Notes under the pieces: model-generated
Databases searched by the model: none
Told to the model about the DNA's origin: nothing
Seen by the model: the letters and a program-made list of their open reading frames with translations, nothing else
Part shown: positions 28,640-38,155 of the stretch, in pieces
How positions within the stretch are numbered: the first letter of the stretch is position 1
How the letters are laid out: each line of letters opens with the position of its first letter
Program-made: the position numbers and the translations under genes
NCBI RefSeq assembly: GCF_003575965.1
Contig: NZ_QWJJ01000004.1
Location: 62,001 to 126,000, forward strand
Direction: 5' to 3'
Length of the DNA stretch: 64,000 nt
Source of the DNA: Pseudooceanicola sediminis
GTDB taxonomy: Bacteria; Pseudomonadota; Alphaproteobacteria; Rhodobacterales; Rhodobacteraceae

Positions 28640-29250
28640 CAGTCTCTGGCCATTATCCTCTCTCTCGACGCCGCCGGTGCTGCCTTCGAGACATGCGCCG
28701 CACCCCGGTTCCGGGGACGACGCTCGGTTTACACTATGTTAGGGCTCTTGGATAAAGCCCCGTGCCGCAGTGGCAAGTCGAGAATGTCATGCGGGGTGTC
28801 TTGATCGCGTCGCGCGGCCCTCACGCAACTGTGCGGAATGTTGTGCGGTTGCGGCGGCGACCAGCCCCTGAATCCGCCCCTTTGTCACCTTGAAAACAAG
28901 CCTCTACCCTGCCCCGCAGCAGGTCCTGTTCGGGCCGCGCCTGCCGGAATATCCGCGGTTGGGAATTGCCCTTCCCATCGTTCAAATTCTTGTCAGAACG
29001 AATTGGCCAGGGCGCTCTTGCGAATTGCATGGGCGATCCCCATGGCACGGCCACCCTGACACCGCGCCACCCGCAACCCCGACTGCGACGCCAACAGCGG
29101 ACAGGCCCGTTCCATGATGCCATTCGCCGGGCGCAATATCGGCTCCTCCTCACTATCTAGATGAATGGAATGATGGTCCGGTTTGATTGACAGGCGCCAT
29201 GACCTCTCTCATTATCTGTCCGGTCAAGGTGCCGCAGCATCGTCCCGACT
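28640..29250. other. Gene-free divergent region, mrp operon to riboswitch
   Basis: About 610 bases between the mrp start (minus) and the B12 leader (plus). It should hold the mrp promoter and the promoter of the B12-regulated gene. No CDS or clear repeat. The minus-strand frame at 28821-29153 is not recognisable and overlaps regulatory space. Confidence 0.5.
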
Positions 29251-29420
29251 GGGCAGAGGTTGCGGATAATAGGGAATTCGGTGCGCGGCCTGTTGCATGG
29301 TCCAAATCCGATGCTGCCCCCGCAACTGTAGGCGAACTGCCGGCCCGATATGCCACTGGTACGATGCACCGGGAAGGCCGGGACCGGCGCATGTTGGCAA
29401 GCCAGGAAACCTGCCTCGAC
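29251..29420 (+). promoter_or_regulatory. Cobalamin riboswitch
   Basis: Aptamer with all main conserved blocks in order: GCGGATAATAGGGAATTCGGTG (5' core, about 29261-29282), AATCCGATGCTGCCCCCGCAACTGTA (29305-29330, shown here only as landmarks), CCACTGG (29353-29359), GGGAAGG (29371-29377) and the B12 box AAGCCAGGAAACCTGCC (29399-29415). It lies about 140 bases before a MetE-like methyltransferase. In known cases, adenosyl- or methylcobalamin binding lowers expression. Outer ends are estimated. Confidence 0.93.
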
Positions 29421-29435
29421 CAATCACCTGTTCCG

Positions 29436-29465
29436 GCCGCGGGGAGCGCGCCGGGGGCGGCTTTT
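29436..29465 (+). terminator. Possible riboswitch expression-platform terminator
   Basis: GCCGC (29436-29440) pairs with GCGGC (29457-29461), followed by TTTT, directly after the B12 box. It could form when cobalamin is bound; the stem is short and other folds are possible. Confidence 0.45.
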
Positions 29466-29560
29466 CCGCAGAGGTGACATTGCAGCCCCGCAGGCGCGTT
29501 GCGTGCGGCGCATTCACGTTGTCCGGTGCGGCCCCGAGCCGCCCAGAAAGGCATGTCACG

Positions 29561-30691
29561 ATGACACAGACCACCACCACATCCGCCCGCCGTCGCGCGC
29601 CGCATCGCGCAGATCACGTCGGCTCGCTCCTGCGGCCCGCGATCGTGCAGAAGGCACGCGCTGACGGCATCACCGGCGAAGAACTCGCGCGGATCGAGGA
29701 CATGGCCGTGCGCGATGTCGTCGCCCTGCAACGCGACGCCGGCATCAAGGTGCTGACCGACGGCGAGGTCCGCCGCGCTTTCTGGCACTATGACTTCATG
29801 GGAATGCTGGACGGCCTCGAGATGAAGGCCTCGACCCGCAGCCTGCCGTTCAAGACCGAACACAAGACAACGCCGATCGAATCGCATCTGACCGGCCCGC
29901 TGGACTTTTCGGCAGATCACCCGATGCTGGGGCACTTCACCTTCCTGCGCGATCTCGCAAGCCATGGCGAGATACCCAAGATCTCGATCCCCGGGCCCTC
30001 GGCGGTGCATTTCCGTACCGAACCCGAAAACATCGAATACGCCCCCTACAAGGACCCCGAGCGTCTGTTCGACGACATCGCGCGCACCTACAAGAAGGCG
30101 GTGCAGGCGTTCTACGACGCGGGCTGCCGCTATCTGCAACTTGACGACATCTTCTTTGCCTACCTTGGCGATCCCAAACAGCGCGAAGCGCGCCGCGCCA
30201 TGGGTCAGGACCCTGACGAGCTGGTGCGCAAATACGCCTGGATGCTGGAAGAGGCGATCAAGGATCGCCCCGATGATCTGGTGATCGGGATGCACATGTG
30301 CCGCGGCAACTTCCGCTCGGCCCACGTCGCCGAAGGCGGGTATGATTTTGCGGCCGACGCGATCTTCAACCAGACGTCGGTCGATGTCTATTTCATGGAA
30401 TATGATACCGAGCGCGCAGGCGGGCTTGAACCGCTGCGACTGCTGCCCAAGGGCGACAAGCGCATCATGGCGGGGTTCATCACCACAAAGACGGGCGAAT
30501 TGGAAAGCCCCGACACCCTGAAGGCCCAGTTCGACGCCGCCAGCAAATATGTCGACCTCGATCAGCTGGGCATCGCGCCGCAATGCGGCTTTGCCTCGAC
30601 CGAACATGGCAACGCGATCACCGAAGACGATGAAAAGCGCAAGCTGGAGCTGGTTGTCGCCACCGCCGAGGCGATCTGGGGCGAAAGCTGA
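29561..30691 (+). CDS. MetE C-terminal-domain-like (YxjG-type) methionine synthase family protein
   Basis: 376-residue TIM-barrel protein resembling the catalytic C-terminal half of cobalamin-independent methionine synthase. It starts with the family segment HRADHVGSLLRP, and carries DGEVRRAFWHYDF, YLQLDDIFFAYL (metal/substrate region), GMHMCRGNFR (H-x-C zinc ligands, as MetE HxC) and CGFASTEHGN (the second zinc Cys, C-G-F/L). It lacks the MetE N-domain. In known relatives the methyl donor differs (YxjG/YxjH, or folate-independent Mes enzymes). The cobalamin riboswitch upstream implies it substitutes for, or works around, B12-dependent MetH when B12 is scarce. Monocistronic, ended by a 14-bp hairpin. 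Confidence 0.87.
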   Translation: MTQTTTTSARRRAPHRADHVGSLLRPAIVQKARADGITGEELARIEDMAVRDVVALQRDAGIKVLTDGEVRRAFWHYDFMGMLDGLEMKASTRSLPFKTEHKTTPIESHLTGPLDFSADHPMLGHFTFLRDLASHGEIPKISIPGPSAVHFRTEPENIEYAPYKDPERLFDDIARTYKKAVQAFYDAGCRYLQLDDIFFAYLGDPKQREARRAMGQDPDELVRKYAWMLEEAIKDRPDDLVIGMHMCRGNFRSAHVAEGGYDFAADAIFNQTSVDVYFMEYDTERAGGLEPLRLLPKGDKRIMAGFITTKTGELESPDTLKAQFDAASKYVDLDQLGIAPQCGFASTEHGNAITEDDEKRKLELVVATAEAIWGES

Positions 30692-30723
30692 TCGCGCAAT
30701 GCTGACACAGGCCTGACGCGGGC

Positions 30724-30758
30724 CTGTCGCGGGCCCCTGCAAACGGGGCCCGCGACAG
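30724..30758 (+). terminator. Strong hairpin after the MetE-like gene
   Basis: Perfect 14-bp stem CTGTCGCGGGCCCC / GGGGCCCGCGACAG (30724-30737, 30745-30758) with a 7-base loop TGCAAAC. No U-tract on either strand. Confidence 0.7.
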
Positions 30759-30881
30759 TTGCCGCCCCGGCGACCGGTTGCCCTGATGGCAAGGCAGGAC
30801 GTTGGCCGATTTTCGCGCTTCGCGGCAACCTTCTGCGACCCGGCCAATTCCCCCCTGCAAACTTCTCGGCTATTCAGGCGC

Positions 30882-33395
30882 ATGGACATTATTCTGATCA
30901 CCGCGGTTATCGCGTCTCTCTTCCTTGTCATCGGGACGGCCGAGCCGCTGGCGGCGCGCCTGCGCCTGCCCTACAGCGTTATCCTTGCTGTTCTTGGCAT
31001 CCTGATCGGCGCCGGCGCGATCTTTCTGCTGCGCACCGACCTGACGGATGCGCTCAACCCCGTGGCCGAGGCGATCATCGGGTTGCCGATCCGCTCGAAC
31101 GTGTTCCTCTACGTTTTCCTGCCGACCCTGCTGTTCCAGGCGACACTTGGCATGAACCTGCGCCGGATGCTCGACGACTGGGTGCCGATCCTGGTGTTGG
31201 CTGTGGTGGCGGTCGTCGTGGCCACGCTGACGGTGGGCTATGCGCTGGCCTTTGCATCGAGCCTGCCTCTCGCCGCCTGCCTGCTGATCGGCGCCATCGT
31301 CTCGACCACCGACCCCTCTGCCGTGGTCTCCATCTTCCGCTCCATCTCGGCGCCGCGCCGCCTCGCGCGGATCATCGAAGGCGAAAGCCTGCTGAACGAC
31401 GCCGCCGCCATCGCGCTGTTCGGCCTGTTCATGGGCTTTGTCATGCTGGGCGTGCCCGACCCGCGCCTGTCGGACGCCCTCGGCAAATTTCCGATGCTGA
31501 TCGCGGGCGGTGCCGCTGCCGGCTGGATCACCGCCCGCCTGGCGCTGCGCCTCATGGGCATGTTCGCCCATCACGAACGCGCCCAGATCTCGATCTCGGT
31601 CGCGCTGCCGTACCTTGCCTATATCGGCGCGGAACAGACCATCGGCGCCTCGGGTGTGATCGCCGTCGTCACCGCGGGCCTGACGATGAACCTTGTCGGC
31701 CCGGGTCGTCTGCTGCCGCAGGCCTGGACGAACCTCAGCGAAGTCTGGGATCTGCTGGCGCATTGGGCGGGGGCGCTGATCTTTATCCTCGCCGCGCTGC
31801 TGATCCCGCGCCTGCTGGAAGAGGTCCGCCTGTCGGATATCGCGCTGGTCGGCGTGGTGATCGTGGCCGCCGTCGCCTCTCGGGCCGTGATCCTGTTCGT
31901 GCTGATGCCGTTGCTGACGCTGCTCCGGGCTTCGCCCGATATCCAACGCCCCTATCGCGTTGCGATCCTGTGGGGCGGGCTGCGCGGCGCCGTCACGCTG
32001 GCGCTTGCGCTGGCCGTCACCGAAAGCTTTCGCGTCCCGGTCGAGGTCAAGCGCGTGGTGGGTATCCTTGCGACCGGCTTCACGCTGTTCACGCTGATGG
32101 TACAGGGGACCACGCTGCGCGCGGTGATCGGTCGCCTCGGGCTCGACCGGCTGTCACCGCTGGACGAGGCTCTGTCGCGCCAGGTCGTCGCCGTCGCGCT
32201 GCAAACGGTGCGCGAGGACGTTGCGCGCACCTCCGAAAATTATGAACTGACCCGCGACATCGTGCGCTCGGAGGCAAAGATGTTCGGCGAACGCCTGGAC
32301 CAGGCCGTCGAAACGGCCGAGTCGCGGGCCGATATCCTGGATCGCGACCGGATCACCCTCGGGCTGATCGCATTGGCCGGGCACGAACGCGATACGATCC
32401 TGGCGCGGATGCGCGAACGCACCATCGCCGCGCGCATGGCCGAACGGGTGCTGTCGGATGCGGATCAGCTGATCGAGGGCACGCGTTCCGGCGGGCGCAG
32501 CGGCTATCAGCGGGCCGCCCGGCGCAGCGTCGCCTATGGCCGCGCCTTTCAGGCCGGAGTGGCCCTGCAACGCCGTCTCAACCTGTCTGGCCCCCTGGCA
32601 CGCATGACCGCCGACCGGTTCGAACTGCTGTTGTCGCAAAAGCTGATCCTGCGGGATCTCGGGGCCTTTATCGACGGCCGCATCCGCCGCATTCACGGGC
32701 GCCGCGTCGCGGACCTTCTGCACGAACTGCTGTCACGGCGCGTCGAAACCGTCGAAACCGCGCTGGACGGTCTGCGCCTGCAATATCCCGGCTACGCCGA
32801 GGAACTGGAACGCCGCTTTATCCGCCGCACGGCCCTGCGGCTGGAAGAACGCGAATACATCGCCATGCGCGGCGACGGCCTGATCGGGGCCGAGGTCTAT
32901 ACCTCGCTGATGCAGGATCTCGGCCTGCGCCGCGCAGCAGCCGAGGACCGCCCCGCCCTGGATATCGCGCTGCAACGTGCCGAACTGGTCCGCCAGTTCC
33001 CCCTGTTCGTCGATTTCGAGGAACCCGCATTGAAGCGGCTGGGCCGCGCGCTGCAAACCCAGTACATCAATCCCGGCAAGACGATCGTGCACAAGGACGC
33101 CACGACGCAAAGTGTCCATTTCATCGCCTCCGGCGCGGTCGAAGTGCTGAGCGCCGGTCAAAGCTGGCGCCTGGGCCGGGGCGAGATGTTCGGCCAGATG
33201 GCCATCCTGACACGCAAGACCCGCCGCACCGAAGTGCGGGCCATCGCCCCCACAACCCTGCTGGTGCTGGACGAGGTACGGTTCCGCCGCCTGCTTGCGC
33301 GCAGCCCTGCGCTACAGGCCGCCGTGCGCGCCAGCGCGGAAAAGCGCGGGATAGAGCCCGATCTTCTGCTCGCCCCCCCGCCAAAGGGGGACTGA
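30882..33395 (+). CDS. NhaP-type Na+/H+ antiporter with C-terminal cyclic-nucleotide-binding domain
   Basis: CPA1-type sodium:proton exchanger of the inner membrane, 837 aa. Residues ~1-400 are the transport core with about 12 helices, PTLLFQATL, STTDPSAVVSIFRS and EGESLLNDAAAIALF (the ND ion-binding motif), and LWGGLRGAVTLALAL. Residues ~410-690 form a long cytosolic, mostly helical region. Residues ~700-830 are a cNMP-type beta-roll (FVDFEEPALKRLGRALQ, VHFIASGAVEVL, LGRGEMFGQMAILTRKTRRTEVRA), with FGQMA replacing the usual FGE(I/L)A. ATG 30882 begins the first helix; the upstream frame is intergenic. Likely for pH or salt homeostasis under nucleotide control. Confidence 0.9.
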   Translation: MDIILITAVIASLFLVIGTAEPLAARLRLPYSVILAVLGILIGAGAIFLLRTDLTDALNPVAEAIIGLPIRSNVFLYVFLPTLLFQATLGMNLRRMLDDWVPILVLAVVAVVVATLTVGYALAFASSLPLAACLLIGAIVSTTDPSAVVSIFRSISAPRRLARIIEGESLLNDAAAIALFGLFMGFVMLGVPDPRLSDALGKFPMLIAGGAAAGWITARLALRLMGMFAHHERAQISISVALPYLAYIGAEQTIGASGVIAVVTAGLTMNLVGPGRLLPQAWTNLSEVWDLLAHWAGALIFILAALLIPRLLEEVRLSDIALVGVVIVAAVASRAVILFVLMPLLTLLRASPDIQRPYRVAILWGGLRGAVTLALALAVTESFRVPVEVKRVVGILATGFTLFTLMVQGTTLRAVIGRLGLDRLSPLDEALSRQVVAVALQTVREDVARTSENYELTRDIVRSEAKMFGERLDQAVETAESRADILDRDRITLGLIALAGHERDTILARMRERTIAARMAERVLSDADQLIEGTRSGGRSGYQRAARRSVAYGRAFQAGVALQRRLNLSGPLARMTADRFELLLSQKLILRDLGAFIDGRIRRIHGRRVADLLHELLSRRVETVETALDGLRLQYPGYAEELERRFIRRTALRLEEREYIAMRGDGLIGAEVYTSLMQDLGLRRAAAEDRPALDIALQRAELVRQFPLFVDFEEPALKRLGRALQTQYINPGKTIVHKDATTQSVHFIASGAVEVLSAGQSWRLGRGEMFGQMAILTRKTRRTEVRAIAPTTLLVLDEVRFRRLLARSPALQAAVRASAEKRGIEPDLLLAPPPKGD

Positions 33396-33719
33396 CAGGT
33401 CGGTCGGATCGTCCCCTTGTGCCGCGTCCGCCCACCTCGGCGGCCGCAGGGGGAAACGACCTAGCCCGACGCATCCTGCGCCGGGAAATCGCGCGGGCCG
33501 ATCAGGTGCATGTGTGGGCGGGCGACAAAGCCTTCGGCCTGCCCGCCGCCCGTGCGTCACCGAACCCCGTGCGTCACAGAACGGCGGCGGCGCGGCCAGG
33601 CCGCTCTCGCCCCCGCTCCGCCGGGATTGCCCCTATCCTGTCGCCGCAGATAGATAGCGGCGCGCCCTTGCCCCCGCCGCTATCTGCGGCGCGCGCTTGC
33701 CCCGTCGCGGCGCGACCTG
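33396..33719. other. Convergent intergenic region with direct repeat and large hairpin
   Basis: Contains a 17-base direct repeat CCGTGCGTCAC(C/A)GAAC at 33550-33566 and 33567-33583, and a strong inverted repeat at 33642-33691. No gene seen. Confidence 0.6.
33642..33691. terminator. Long inverted repeat between convergent genes, probable bidirectional terminator
   Basis: CGCCGCAGATAGATAGCGGCG (33642-33662) faces CGCCGCTATCTGCGGCG (33675-33691). The arms pair over 17 bp with only a 4-base GATA duplication bulged in the left arm; loop of 12 bases. No U-tract. It ends the antiporter and decarboxylase transcripts. Confidence 0.65.
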
Positions 33720-36014
33720 TCAGATCGCGACGCAATCGGCAAAGTACTGCATGTCGCCATCCGGTCCGACCTCATGCACCAACCCGTGGATATCGGTCTC
33801 GAAACCGGGGCATTCCTGCGCAAATTCGCGGTTGAACCGCAGGTATTCGACGATCCGCGCATTGAACACCTCGCCCGGGATCAACAGCGGGATTCCCGGC
33901 GGATACGGCGTGACAAGGCTGGTCGTGATCCGTCCTTCCAACGCGTCGATCGGCACCCGCTGGGTCTTGCGCCGCGCGATATGGGCAAAGGCGTCCGACG
34001 GCGTCATCGCCGGGTGGTGGTCCGTCAGGTAGATTTCCGTCGACAGCCGCGCCACGTCGTATTTCGCATACAGCGCATGAACGTGCTGGCTCAGGTCCTT
34101 CAGGCCCATCCCCTCATAGCGTGGATGCTTGGCACAGAACTCCGGCATCACCCGCCACAGCGGCTGGTTGCGGTCATAATCGTCCTTGAACTGCTGCATC
34201 GCGGCCAGCAGCGTGTTCCAGCGGCCCTTGGTGATGCCGATGGTGAACAGGATGAAGAAACTGTAAAGCCCGGTCTTTTCAACGACCACGCCATGTTCCG
34301 TCAGGTATTTCGACACGATCGAGGCCGGGATGCCGGTGTCGTCGAACCGCCCCTCCAGATCCAGACCGGGCGTGATGATCGTCGCCTTGATGGGGTCCAG
34401 CATGTTGAACCCCGGCGCCATATCGCCAAAGCCGTGCCAGCTTTCCCCGCCACCCGAGATCACGCCATCGGCGTTGGTCTTTTGCAGAACCCAGTCGCTG
34501 GCCTCGCCCATGCCGTCCTCGGTATGGTCGAAATCCTCGGGGCCCCAGACCCGGAACCACCAGTCGTCGGCGCCGTATTCCTCGTCGACCTTGCCCATGG
34601 CGCGGCGGAAATCCAGCGCCTCGACAATGCTTTCCTCGACCAGGGCGGTGCCGCCCGGCGGCTCCATCATCGCGGCGGCGACATCGCAGCTGGCGATGAT
34701 CGAATACTGCGGGCTGGTCGAGGTGTGCATCAGATAGCTCTCGTTGAACAGCGCGCGGTCCAGCTGCACCTCCTCGCTGTCCTGCACCAGCACGTGACTG
34801 GCCTGGCTGATGCCCGCCAGCAGCTTGTGCACCGATTGCGTCGCGTAGGTGACAGAGGTCCGGGTGCGGCCACGTTTCAGGCCCATGGCATGGAACTGGC
34901 CATAGAACGGGTGAAACGCGGCATGGGGCAGCCAGGCTTCGTCGAAATGCAGGTTGTCGATCCAGCCGTCCAGCATCCCCTTGATGACTTCGGTGTTGTA
35001 CAGCACCCCGTCGTAGGTCGATTGCGTCAGCGTCATGATGCGCGGGCGCACCTCGTCCGCGTCGTAATCCTTCAGCAGCGGGTTGGCGCGGATCTTGGCG
35101 CGGATCGCCTCCGGCTCGAACTCCGATCGCTGGATCGGCCCGATGATGCCCCACTGGTTGCGCGTCGGGCGCAGGAACACCGGGATCGCGCCGGTCATGA
35201 TGATCGCGTGCAGGATCGACTTGTGGCAATTGCGGTCCACCACCACGACATCGCCGGGGGCGACGGTGTGATGCCAGACCATCTTGTTGCTGGTGCTGGT
35301 GCCGTTGGTGACAAAGAAACAGTGATCCGCGTTGAAGATACGCGCGGCATTGCGCTCCGACGCGCCGATCGCGCCGTTATGGTCCAGCAGCTGCCCCAGT
35401 TCCTCGACCGCGTTGCAGACGTCGGCGCGCAGCATGTTTTCGCCGTAGAACTGGTGATACATCTGCCCGATGGGCGATTTCAGAAAGGCCACGCCCCCCG
35501 AATGCCCCGGGCAATGCCATGAATAGGACCCGTCCTCGGCATATTCCAGCAGTTGCTTGAAGAACGGCGGCTTGATCCCCTCAAGGTACACCTTCGCCTC
35601 GCGGATGATGTGCTTGGCGACGAATTCGGGCGTATCCTCGAACATGTGGATAAAGCCGTGCAGCTCGCGCAGGATACCGTTGGGCAGGTGGCGCGATGTC
35701 TTGGTCTCGCCATGCAGAAAGATCGGCACATCGGCGTTTTTCCAGCGCACTTCCTCGATGAAGGTGCGCAGCTTTTCGACCGCCGGGTCCAGCTCCGGTC
35801 CGGGCGTGAATTCCTCGTCGTCGATGGACAGAACAAAGGCCGACGCCCGGCTCTGCTGCTGCGCGAATTGCGACAGGTCGCCATAGCTGGTGACGCCAAG
35901 CACTTCCAGGCCCTCGGCCTCGATCGCGTCGGCCAGCGCCCGGATACCAAGCCCCGAGGTGTTCTCGGAGCGGAAGTCTTCGTCGATGATGACGATGGGG
36001 AAACGGAATTTCAT
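33720..36014 (-). CDS. Orn/Lys/Arg decarboxylase (fold type I, PLP)
   Basis: Decarboxylates a basic amino acid to its diamine or agmatine; acts in polyamine synthesis or acid resistance. 764 aa in three parts: an N-terminal wing/response-regulator-like domain (~1-130, FPIVIIDEDFRSEN), the PLP core (~140-600) with HCPGHSGG, FVTNGTSTSNK, DRNCHKS, and the PLP-lysine segment TQSVHKLLAGISQAS, and a C-terminal domain. Length and the wing resemble inducible AdiA/CadA/SpeC enzymes. Which amino acid is used cannot be decided by eye; alphaproteobacterial annotations often say lysine/ornithine or arginine. Monocistronic. Confidence 0.9.
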   Translation of the reverse strand: MKFRFPIVIIDEDFRSENTSGLGIRALADAIEAEGLEVLGVTSYGDLSQFAQQQSRASAFVLSIDDEEFTPGPELDPAVEKLRTFIEEVRWKNADVPIFLHGETKTSRHLPNGILRELHGFIHMFEDTPEFVAKHIIREAKVYLEGIKPPFFKQLLEYAEDGSYSWHCPGHSGGVAFLKSPIGQMYHQFYGENMLRADVCNAVEELGQLLDHNGAIGASERNAARIFNADHCFFVTNGTSTSNKMVWHHTVAPGDVVVVDRNCHKSILHAIIMTGAIPVFLRPTRNQWGIIGPIQRSEFEPEAIRAKIRANPLLKDYDADEVRPRIMTLTQSTYDGVLYNTEVIKGMLDGWIDNLHFDEAWLPHAAFHPFYGQFHAMGLKRGRTRTSVTYATQSVHKLLAGISQASHVLVQDSEEVQLDRALFNESYLMHTSTSPQYSIIASCDVAAAMMEPPGGTALVEESIVEALDFRRAMGKVDEEYGADDWWFRVWGPEDFDHTEDGMGEASDWVLQKTNADGVISGGGESWHGFGDMAPGFNMLDPIKATIITPGLDLEGRFDDTGIPASIVSKYLTEHGVVVEKTGLYSFFILFTIGITKGRWNTLLAAMQQFKDDYDRNQPLWRVMPEFCAKHPRYEGMGLKDLSQHVHALYAKYDVARLSTEIYLTDHHPAMTPSDAFAHIARRKTQRVPIDALEGRITTSLVTPYPPGIPLLIPGEVFNARIVEYLRFNREFAQECPGFETDIHGLVHEVGPDGDMQYFADCVAI

Positions 36015-36256
36015 CGAGCGTCCTTTGCGAGCCGCGTCATGGTTGCCCGTTCTGTCAGCCCAATGCCCGCCCCGTCAAGCGCATCCCGCGTTTGCCCCCC
36101 TGATCGGCGGGGCTTGTCGTCGCGCCACACCACCCGACCGTGGGGAACGCGCGGCGGGCGCACGTTTCAGGCGCCTCTGCCCCCTCACGCGTCCCCGTCA
36201 CACCGCGCGCCCGGCCCCCATTGCGCCATCAGCAGCAACGCGCGTCCGGCGCCCCC

Positions 36257-37552
36257 TCAGCCCATCGTGCGCGGCAGCCACAACACCAGCGCCGGCAGCG
36301 CCACGATGATTCCCAGCCGCAGGATATCCACCACCACAAAGGGCATCACCCCACGGAAAATCGTCATCAGCGAGGTATCCCGCGCGATGGCGTTGATGAC
36401 AAAGACGTTCATCCCGATGGGGGGCGTGATCAGCCCCAGCTCCACCGTCATGACCACGACGATCCCGAACCAGATCGGGTCGAACCCCAGTTGCACGATC
36501 ACCGGATAGACGATGGGCACCAGCAGGATGATCATCGCCATCGCATCCAGGATGCAGCCCATGATCAGAAAGAACAGCAGGATCAGCGCCAGCGTCGGAT
36601 AGGCGCCGATGTCCAGCCCCGCCAGCCATGCGGTGATCTTCTGCGGCGTCTGCGTGATCGCCAGGAAATACCCGAACAGCATCGCCCCCATCAGGATCGT
36701 GTAGATCGAAACAGAGGTGCGCAGCGCCTCGATCAGGCAGGCGCGCATGTCGCGAAAATTCAGCCGCCCCCGCAAGATGCCGATCAACGCGGTCAGGACG
36801 GCCCCCGCAGACGCGGCCTCGGTCGGGGTGACGATGCCGCCGTAGATGCCGCCGATGATCGCCACGAACAGCAACACGACCGCCCAGATGCCCCGCAGGC
36901 TGCGCAGCCGATCGCCCAGCGACACCCGCACCCCGCGCGGCAATTCGCGCCCAAAGGCCACCTGTACGGTGCCCATGTACATCAGCACCGCCAGCAGCCC
37001 CGGAATGATCCCGGCGATGAACAGCGCGCCCACGTTCTGCTCGGTGATAAAGGCATAGACCGCCAGAACGACCGACGGCGGGATCAGGATGCCCAGCGTC
37101 CCGCCCCCCGCCACGACGCCGGTGGCCAGCCGGTCGGAATAGCCCGCGCGCCGCATCTCCGGCAGGGCGACCTTGCTCATCGTGGCCGCCGTCGCCACGG
37201 ACGACCCCGAAATCGCCGCGAACCCCGCGCAGGCCGAAATCGTCGCCAGCGCCAGCCCGCCCCGTCGGTGCCCCAGCCACGCCTGCCCGGCGCGGAACAG
37301 TTCCGATGATATCCCGGTGCGCGTCGCGAACACCCCCATCAGCACGAACATCGGGATCAGCGAGGTATTGTAATCGGTGATCGTGCGCAGCGGCGCGATG
37401 GCCAGCTGGTTCAGCGCCGGTTTCCACCCGGTGATCGCGGCGAACCCGCCAAGGCCCACCACCCCCATGGCCACGCCCACCGGCACCCGCAGGGCCATCA
37501 GGCCGAACAGCGCCAGAAATCCGGCGATGGCAACGATATCCGCTTCACTCAT
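36257..37552 (-). CDS. TRAP transporter large permease (DctM family), system 1
   Basis: Ion-motive-force-driven importer subunit, 431 aa with 12-13 helices. Diagnostic stretches: FGLMALRVPVGVAMGVVGL at the start, SACAGFAAISGSSVATAATM (G-S-S-V-A-T), GTLGILIPPSVVLAVYA, GIVTPTEAASAGA, and ELGLITPPIGMNVFVI near the end. ATG 37552 gives MSEADIVAIAG; the upstream in-frame codons overlap dctQ. Overlaps dctQ by eight bases. It belongs with the DctP/DctQ genes just upstream and the CoA-ligase operon. Confidence 0.94.
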   Translation of the reverse strand: MSEADIVAIAGFLALFGLMALRVPVGVAMGVVGLGGFAAITGWKPALNQLAIAPLRTITDYNTSLIPMFVLMGVFATRTGISSELFRAGQAWLGHRRGGLALATISACAGFAAISGSSVATAATMSKVALPEMRRAGYSDRLATGVVAGGGTLGILIPPSVVLAVYAFITEQNVGALFIAGIIPGLLAVLMYMGTVQVAFGRELPRGVRVSLGDRLRSLRGIWAVVLLFVAIIGGIYGGIVTPTEAASAGAVLTALIGILRGRLNFRDMRACLIEALRTSVSIYTILMGAMLFGYFLAITQTPQKITAWLAGLDIGAYPTLALILLFFLIMGCILDAMAMIILLVPIVYPVIVQLGFDPIWFGIVVVMTVELGLITPPIGMNVFVINAIARDTSLMTIFRGVMPFVVVDILRLGIIVALPALVLWLPRTMG

Positions 37553-38093
37553 GGGGAAAGGCTCCGCTCTCCAGGGGGTCGTCAAGGCGCTCGAACGGGT
37601 CCAGCCGCTGGCCAAGGCACAGCAGGATCAGCCCCGCGAACGTGGTCAGCACAGAGGCGGCAAAGCCCAGCCAGATGGCAAAGATGAACGGCCAGACCGC
37701 CAGCCGCAGATCGAACGTCGCCTCGCCCGATTGCAAGGCGCTGTCGAAACGCGAATGGATCTTCCAGGCCAGCAGCACCGAAAACCCCAGCAACACCAGC
37801 TGCGCCACGATCTCGATGACCTGGCGCGGGCGCGCAGGCAGCGCCTCGGCCAGAATGTCGACGCAGATGTGCCCGCCGCGCAGCCCCAGCACGGCAAAGC
37901 CCCAGGCAATCGCCAACCCCAGCAACAGCCGCGACACGTCAAAGGCATCGGGGATCGGCGTGGCAAAAAAGTATCGCCCCAGGGCCGAGACAAAGACCGT
38001 CACCGTGACCACGGCAAGGCACAGGGCGGCCAGCGTCTCGACAAGGCTGGCGGCGCGATCAAAGGAACGGCGAAATCCGGTCATGGCGGTCAT
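37545..38093 (-). CDS. TRAP transporter small permease (DctQ family), system 1
   Basis: Four-helix small permease, 182 aa: helices begin LVETLAALCLAVVTVTVFVSALGRY, FDVSRLLLGLAIAWGFAVLGLRGGHI, PRQVIEIVAQLVLLGFSVLLAWK and FIFAIWLGFAASVLTTFAGL (landmarks only). The GRYFF and RGGHICVDIL motifs are family hallmarks. Two starts nine bases apart (38093 and 38084) are possible. Lies between DctP and DctM. Confidence 0.92.
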   Translation of the reverse strand: MTAMTGFRRSFDRAASLVETLAALCLAVVTVTVFVSALGRYFFATPIPDAFDVSRLLLGLAIAWGFAVLGLRGGHICVDILAEALPARPRQVIEIVAQLVLLGFSVLLAWKIHSRFDSALQSGEATFDLRLAVWPFIFAIWLGFAASVLTTFAGLILLCLGQRLDPFERLDDPLESGAFPHE

Positions 38094-38155
38094 TCAGGGG
38101 GCGGCGCATTCGTGCAAACACGGCCGCGCGCGCCCCCTCCTTTCTGCTGACTTGC

